Positions 59,914 to 64,000 of a stretch of 64,000 bases of DNA are shown one piece after another (positions within the stretch are counted from its first letter, which is position 1; every line of letters starts with the position of its first letter). The notes beneath the pieces are model-generated. The model had not been told where the DNA came from and did no database searches. It worked only from the letters and a program-made list of their open reading frames with translations. The stretch spans positions 2,075,835 through 2,139,834 of the forward strand of contig CM022670.1 of assembly GCA_012295275.1 (NCBI GenBank). Reading direction: 5' to 3'. Origin of the DNA: Chrysomallon squamiferum (lineage: Eukaryota; Mollusca; Gastropoda; Neomphalida; Peltospiridae). Both the position numbers and the translations under genes were made by a program.

Positions 59914-61130
59914 AATTTTTATTAAATCACTTTCAAAGTACAGTAAGTGCTACCATTTTGTTTTGTGTTAAAAAGTAAATTGTCTGTACGCATCAGATAC
60001 ATCTCCTATATTATTAATGCCTTGTGTCTCTTCATCATTTTTTTTTTTTTTTTTTATAATTATTTAATTATTTAATATACCCCTTTCAGAAATAAAAAAA
60101 TAAAAATAAAATCGCAAACAAAATTTTAAAATATTTTTTTAAAATGTCTGACACAAGTTTTTTTTTTTTCATTTATTATTATTATTTTTATTTTTTTTTT
60201 TTTTTTTTTTGTCCTCAAACGTTCTCCTTATTTGACCTCTCTTCAAATTTCTTAAAGGAATCTAAGAGTTACAAGATAGGAGTGGCTATGTTTTTATTGG
60301 AATTTTTGGGTCAATAGCTTTCAAGTTAAAATTTAAGTTTTATAATAAAAAAAAAAAAAATGGAGAAAAAACCTTGACACTATCTGTGATCTGGAGATAA
60401 TAATTAAAACAAATTTATTAAAAAATGGAGACACATACTTGCTGAGTACATTTTTTGGACCTGCCATTTAGTTTACATTCAGTTTTAATATAAAAGTTTT
60501 GCTTTTTAAGTAACCGGTCCTCTGTTGCAGGTTTAGAAAATGAAGATGTGAAATTTAAAACAATTTTGTGTTTTTGTTTTCTGTTGACATGACCAGTGAT
60601 GACATCATGTTTAATTTGACACTGCAGGCTCCTGGCATCCTTGGGAGAAGTGATTGAAAATACCATATGTCGTTAAAAAGAAAAAATGGGGAAAAAATAT
60701 GACGCAGCTGTTTTTTAACGGGTTGTTTGGTAAAAAGAAAATTTTGTTTTTTTCAGAATCTTTACGAAATGATCAACACATACTTAGGTGTTATTATCAG
60801 TTTAGCAATTTTTTTTTTCGTTTAAAGAAAGATCTGTTGAAATTTTGTTATTTATATAATAATAAGATGAAATACTATCACAGCTAGTCTCTCTGCATTA
60901 ATTTGCCTAGCAAATGTTTGTTTTAAGATCAGATATTCTTTCTTAATGGCAATTCAGAACATTTACACAGAAACTTGTAGTTAAAAAATGAGCAGCCATT
61001 ACCTGGCACGTTGTCAAGACAACTGCAAAAACAAACTCCCAGACTTCACTCCCTGAAACAGGAAAATAGTCAACCATTTTTAAAATGTTTCCATGAGTAA
61101 AGGTTCAAGAATGTACGTTTAAGCTCTGCA
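59910..61130. other. No recognisable gene
   Basis: AT-rich sequence with poly-T runs near 60040-60056, 60160-60170 and 60190-60210. Open frames at 60418-60666 (minus) and 60654-60887 (plus) show no known domain. It would be the first intron of a gene starting at 59.1-59.3 kb, if that exon is real. Confidence 0.5.
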
Positions 61131-61740
61131 AGCAGTGATCTGATTTATTTACCCAGGAAAGTGTTAGTATGTTGGAGCATCTGCTCAGTTTACCCATGAA
61201 AACATTAGTATGTTAAAGAATCTGGTTTATTTGTGCAAGACAGTGTTAGTAAATCAGAGCATATGGTTTATTTTTCCTAGTGAGTATCAGTATGTTGAAT
61301 GACTTATTTATCCAAAGCAGTTTAGTATGTTAAAGGATCTGGTCTATATAACCAAGCCATTATTAGTATATTAAAATATCTGATTTGTTTATTCACAAAA
61401 ATTATTATGTTAGAGCATGTAATTTATTTGTCCAAGACAGTTTTAATATGTTAAATAATCTGGTCTATTTATTCAAAACAATGTTAGTATGTTAAATAAC
61501 CTGGATATTTATTCAAGACAATGTTTGTATGTTAAGTATAGAAATGTTAGTATGTTAGAGGATCTGTTCATTTATCCAAAATACTGTTAGTATGTTAGAG
61601 GATCTGGTTTATTTATCCAAGAGATTGTTAGTGTGTAAGAAGATCTGTTTATTTTCCCAAGATAATTTGACTGTTTAGAAGGTCAGATTTGTGTTTGCCC
61701 AAGTCAGTGTTAGTGTGTTAGACGACAGAGAAATGTAATT
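61130..61740. repeat. ~41-nt degenerate minisatellite, about 14 copies
   Basis: Repeating unit GTTAGTATGTTAGAGGATCT followed by GGTTTATTTATCCAAGACAGT. Copies are recognisable about every 38-46 bp, with substitutions and small indels. No open frame runs through it. Confidence 0.88.
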
Positions 61741-62105
61741 GTCTTCTACAGTTAGCTCTCAGTCGGTATCAGGATATGATCTCAGAACCTTTCTGTCCAA
61801 AATTTAAAAGATTTAACAATAAGCAAAGGGAGTAATGTTTCAAGAGATTAGCACAGGGATATTTACCATCAAACTGTCTTGAAAAGTACATTTGCTGTCG
61901 GGCAGAAGCTGTTATTTTATTGACAGGAGCAAGGCTTTGTCAAAGCCTAAGAACAATATTTATTTTGGTTTTACCAGGTCACATTATCTGGACTGTAGGG
62001 TTAAACTGTTTCAATCATTGTTTACTTGTACCGGATCTTGACAGCACCTTTTTAATTACACCTGACAAACTAGCATTTCTTAATATTACCTTGTTAGGGT
62101 ATGTA

Positions 62106-62212
62106 ATAATTTACTTATTTTCTGCTGTAGATATTTACTTATTTTCTGCTATAGCTATTTACTTATTTTCTGCTGTTGCTATTTACTTATTTTCTGCTGT
62201 AGCTATTTACTT
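62106..62212. repeat. 24-bp tandem repeat, ~4.5 copies
   Basis: Unit TATTTACTTATTTTCTGCTG followed by TAGC. Because 24 is a multiple of three, a 121-aa open frame (61920-62285) shows an octapeptide repeat, IYLFSAVA. There is no other sign of coding. Confidence 0.9.
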
Positions 62213-62289
62213 TCATACTTCTTCACGTTTTCGTGACAAGCAACAAAAGAAAATTTCAAGGTGTATCCCTTTTGTTATTACTTGAAGTA

Positions 62290-64000
62290 ATTTTATTTTG
62301 TTATCAGTTTAGCTCAGTCATCTTAAACTAGTTAATCCTTCATACAACTGTGAATGAAACTAGTGACAAAAACTAACAATTGAATGTATGGAAATTTAAT
62401 TTGCAGGTGAATTATATATTGCGATAATGTCACATGAGTGAATGATACTGAAATAGGTAAAGAAGTATTGGTTTGATCAAAATTATTTTTTCAGTGTATT
62501 TCATGCTGCTTAGAGTACATATTGGTCACTGGTACATATATATATTTATTATTATAAATGCTGTGAATACTGTGAAGCTGGAATAATATTGTGTTAACTA
62601 GACATATATTAAATTAAATAATATCAAAAGAATAGAGCAGATAACTGCATTTCACTTTTATCTGTTTAATAATAAATGAATAAATAAACAGTCTATAAAT
62701 GTTTCATTCCTTTAACCAGTTTACAGTTATATTTAAATAACCAAGTCAAAGAGAACTACTTTTAAATTTTATAATTAAAGGAAAACAAAACAGGTCATGT
62801 AATTAATAATTTTTGTATAATAAATAATGCTACATAATAAATAAGTTGTGGTTTCCATGTGTATGTCACATGGAGTTTGTTTACTAAGGTCATTGAACAA
62901 TGATCTCAAGAACTGCACAGTGTGTTTTAGAATGAACAATTTGGGTGTGGTGCTGCATGAGATGAGTTATTGAAAGTGTATGATTTTGCTAATACGCAAT
63001 GGCCTATCTCTAAAGAACATACAGAACAAATGTATTTGGATAGTCAAGCACTTAGCAGTGCAGTTCTTTGTTCTGAATTCAAATATATTTTGCTATCACC
63101 ATAACAGCATGATTCAGTAATTCATAGTTCACATTCACAATAAGCAGTGACACAAGCATGTGTCTGTCTTCTATAAGAGTATTTGACTTCATAAACACAA
63201 CCTAAGATTTGCACCACACGCTCAGTATTAAGTAAAATATATGCATTGGTTTTATGATATAGCTGTTAGAGTTCAGTGCACACCTTTCGTAAACATTTAT
63301 CTGTTTTTTTTAAAAATAATTCTAACAAAAGAAAAAACATTAAGTGTAACAAAGTTATCTCCCTTCCAACACTTAGTTTTAATTGCATTTTGCACCTATT
63401 CAGATGAACTTTTAAATATGTATAAACATTTATTGTCTTTTTAAATGAACATTTTTTTTTTCTACACAAATACTTTTGGAATATATTTTTTTCACCCATT
63501 ACTTAAGGCCAAAGTATAGTAATTATTTCAAGCAAGTATGTGTGCACACACATCCACACACACATTTTACACCAATTTTTTTATGGTATTTTAATAATAA
63601 AATTTTAGAGCTAATGTCAGTATCTGGTAAATTTTTAATAATACAAAATTACTGCCAAACTTGGAAAAGGAAAAAGAATAATTTTAAAAATTTTAGCATA
63701 TAATTTAGCTTTTATGATTTTAAAGAATTTACTAAATACTCTTCTGATTTCAGTTTTTCCAGTTGGAAAATTTCTAATCATAAAATAACTAAGGTTAAAA
63801 AATAATAATGATAATAAATGAAAATATATATTGACATATAATTTTGGATTTATAATTTTTATCAAATTACTAATAAAAAAATCTAATTGTAATTCCCTGA
63901 TATGGAAAATTTCTAATTATAAAATAAATGAAAAAAAAAAAAAAAAAAAAATAAATAGTTTTTTGCCTGTCAAAAATATCCCAAAAACAAAATTGAATGA
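62290..64000. other. No recognisable gene
   Basis: AT-rich sequence with short CA and poly-A tracts (for example 63931-63950). Open frames of 67-77 aa in this region have no recognisable domain or clear splice signals. Confidence 0.5.

Noticed and set aside
61920-62285. 121-aa ORF with a hydrophobic octapeptide repeat (IYLFSAVA)
   Set aside because: Generated by a 24-bp tandem repeat. No splice context, homology or sustained coding signal outside the repeat.

Overview
The window is nuclear DNA of an invertebrate animal. Every recognised gene is split by GT-AG introns, base composition is strongly A+T-rich, and the non-coding DNA is full of poly-A/T runs, microsatellites, minisatellites and fossil Tc1 and hAT transposons. 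Introns of roughly 0.1-1 kb and proteins close to human orthologues in length suggest a lophotrochozoan such as a mollusc or annelid, but the sequence alone does not settle this. I see no prokaryotic operons, CRISPR, viral genes or functional tRNA/rRNA genes.

Layout. (1) 92-2083, plus strand: UFM1, the ubiquitin-fold modifier, five exons, 85 aa, with its start codon split by intron 1. (2) 6080-18737, minus strand: coronin-7 (CORO7), 26 coding exons, 973 aa, tail-to-tail with UFM1. (3) 21345-27905, plus strand: DNAJA3/Tid1, a mitochondrial Hsp40, 11 exons, 485 aa. A second in-frame terminal exon at 28392-28519 would give a 496-aa isoform. CORO7 and DNAJA3 are head-to-head over a shared promoter region, an arrangement I recall for the human genes too. 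(4) 33194-53650, plus strand: four tandem carbonyl-reductase-like (CBR1-type SDR) genes, here named A-D. Each has eight exons and an intact reading frame with TGxxxGIG, catalytic Ser and YxxxK. (5) 53651-64000: no confident coding gene. It holds long CT, GA and CTTA tracts, a CpG-richer segment at 59041-59274 that looks like a first exon and promoter, a tRNA-like relic, a ~41-nt minisatellite (61.13-61.74 kb) and a 24-bp repeat.

Function. UFM1 is conjugated to proteins at the ER and ribosome, coronin-7 acts in Golgi/actin trafficking, and DNAJA3 is the J-domain partner of mitochondrial Hsp70. The CBR cluster is an expanded family of NADPH-dependent carbonyl/xenobiotic reductases.

Most interesting structure. 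The CBR cluster records its own history. Gene C looks like an unequal-crossover chimera with breakpoints near exon 3: its 5' half and upstream DNA match gene D, and its 3' half and downstream DNA match gene B. Gene A carries a hAT-type MITE with perfect ends, an 8-bp target duplication and paralogous empty sites. C intron 4 holds a Tc1 fossil whose tail survives as a scar in B. D intron 3 holds a hAT transposase fossil. Two tandem repeats (CORO7 intron 17, DNAJA3 intron 8) multiply 5'-splice-site-like sequence next to a real exon. I did not find a clearly new molecular system; the unusual features are in gene-family evolution and splice architecture.
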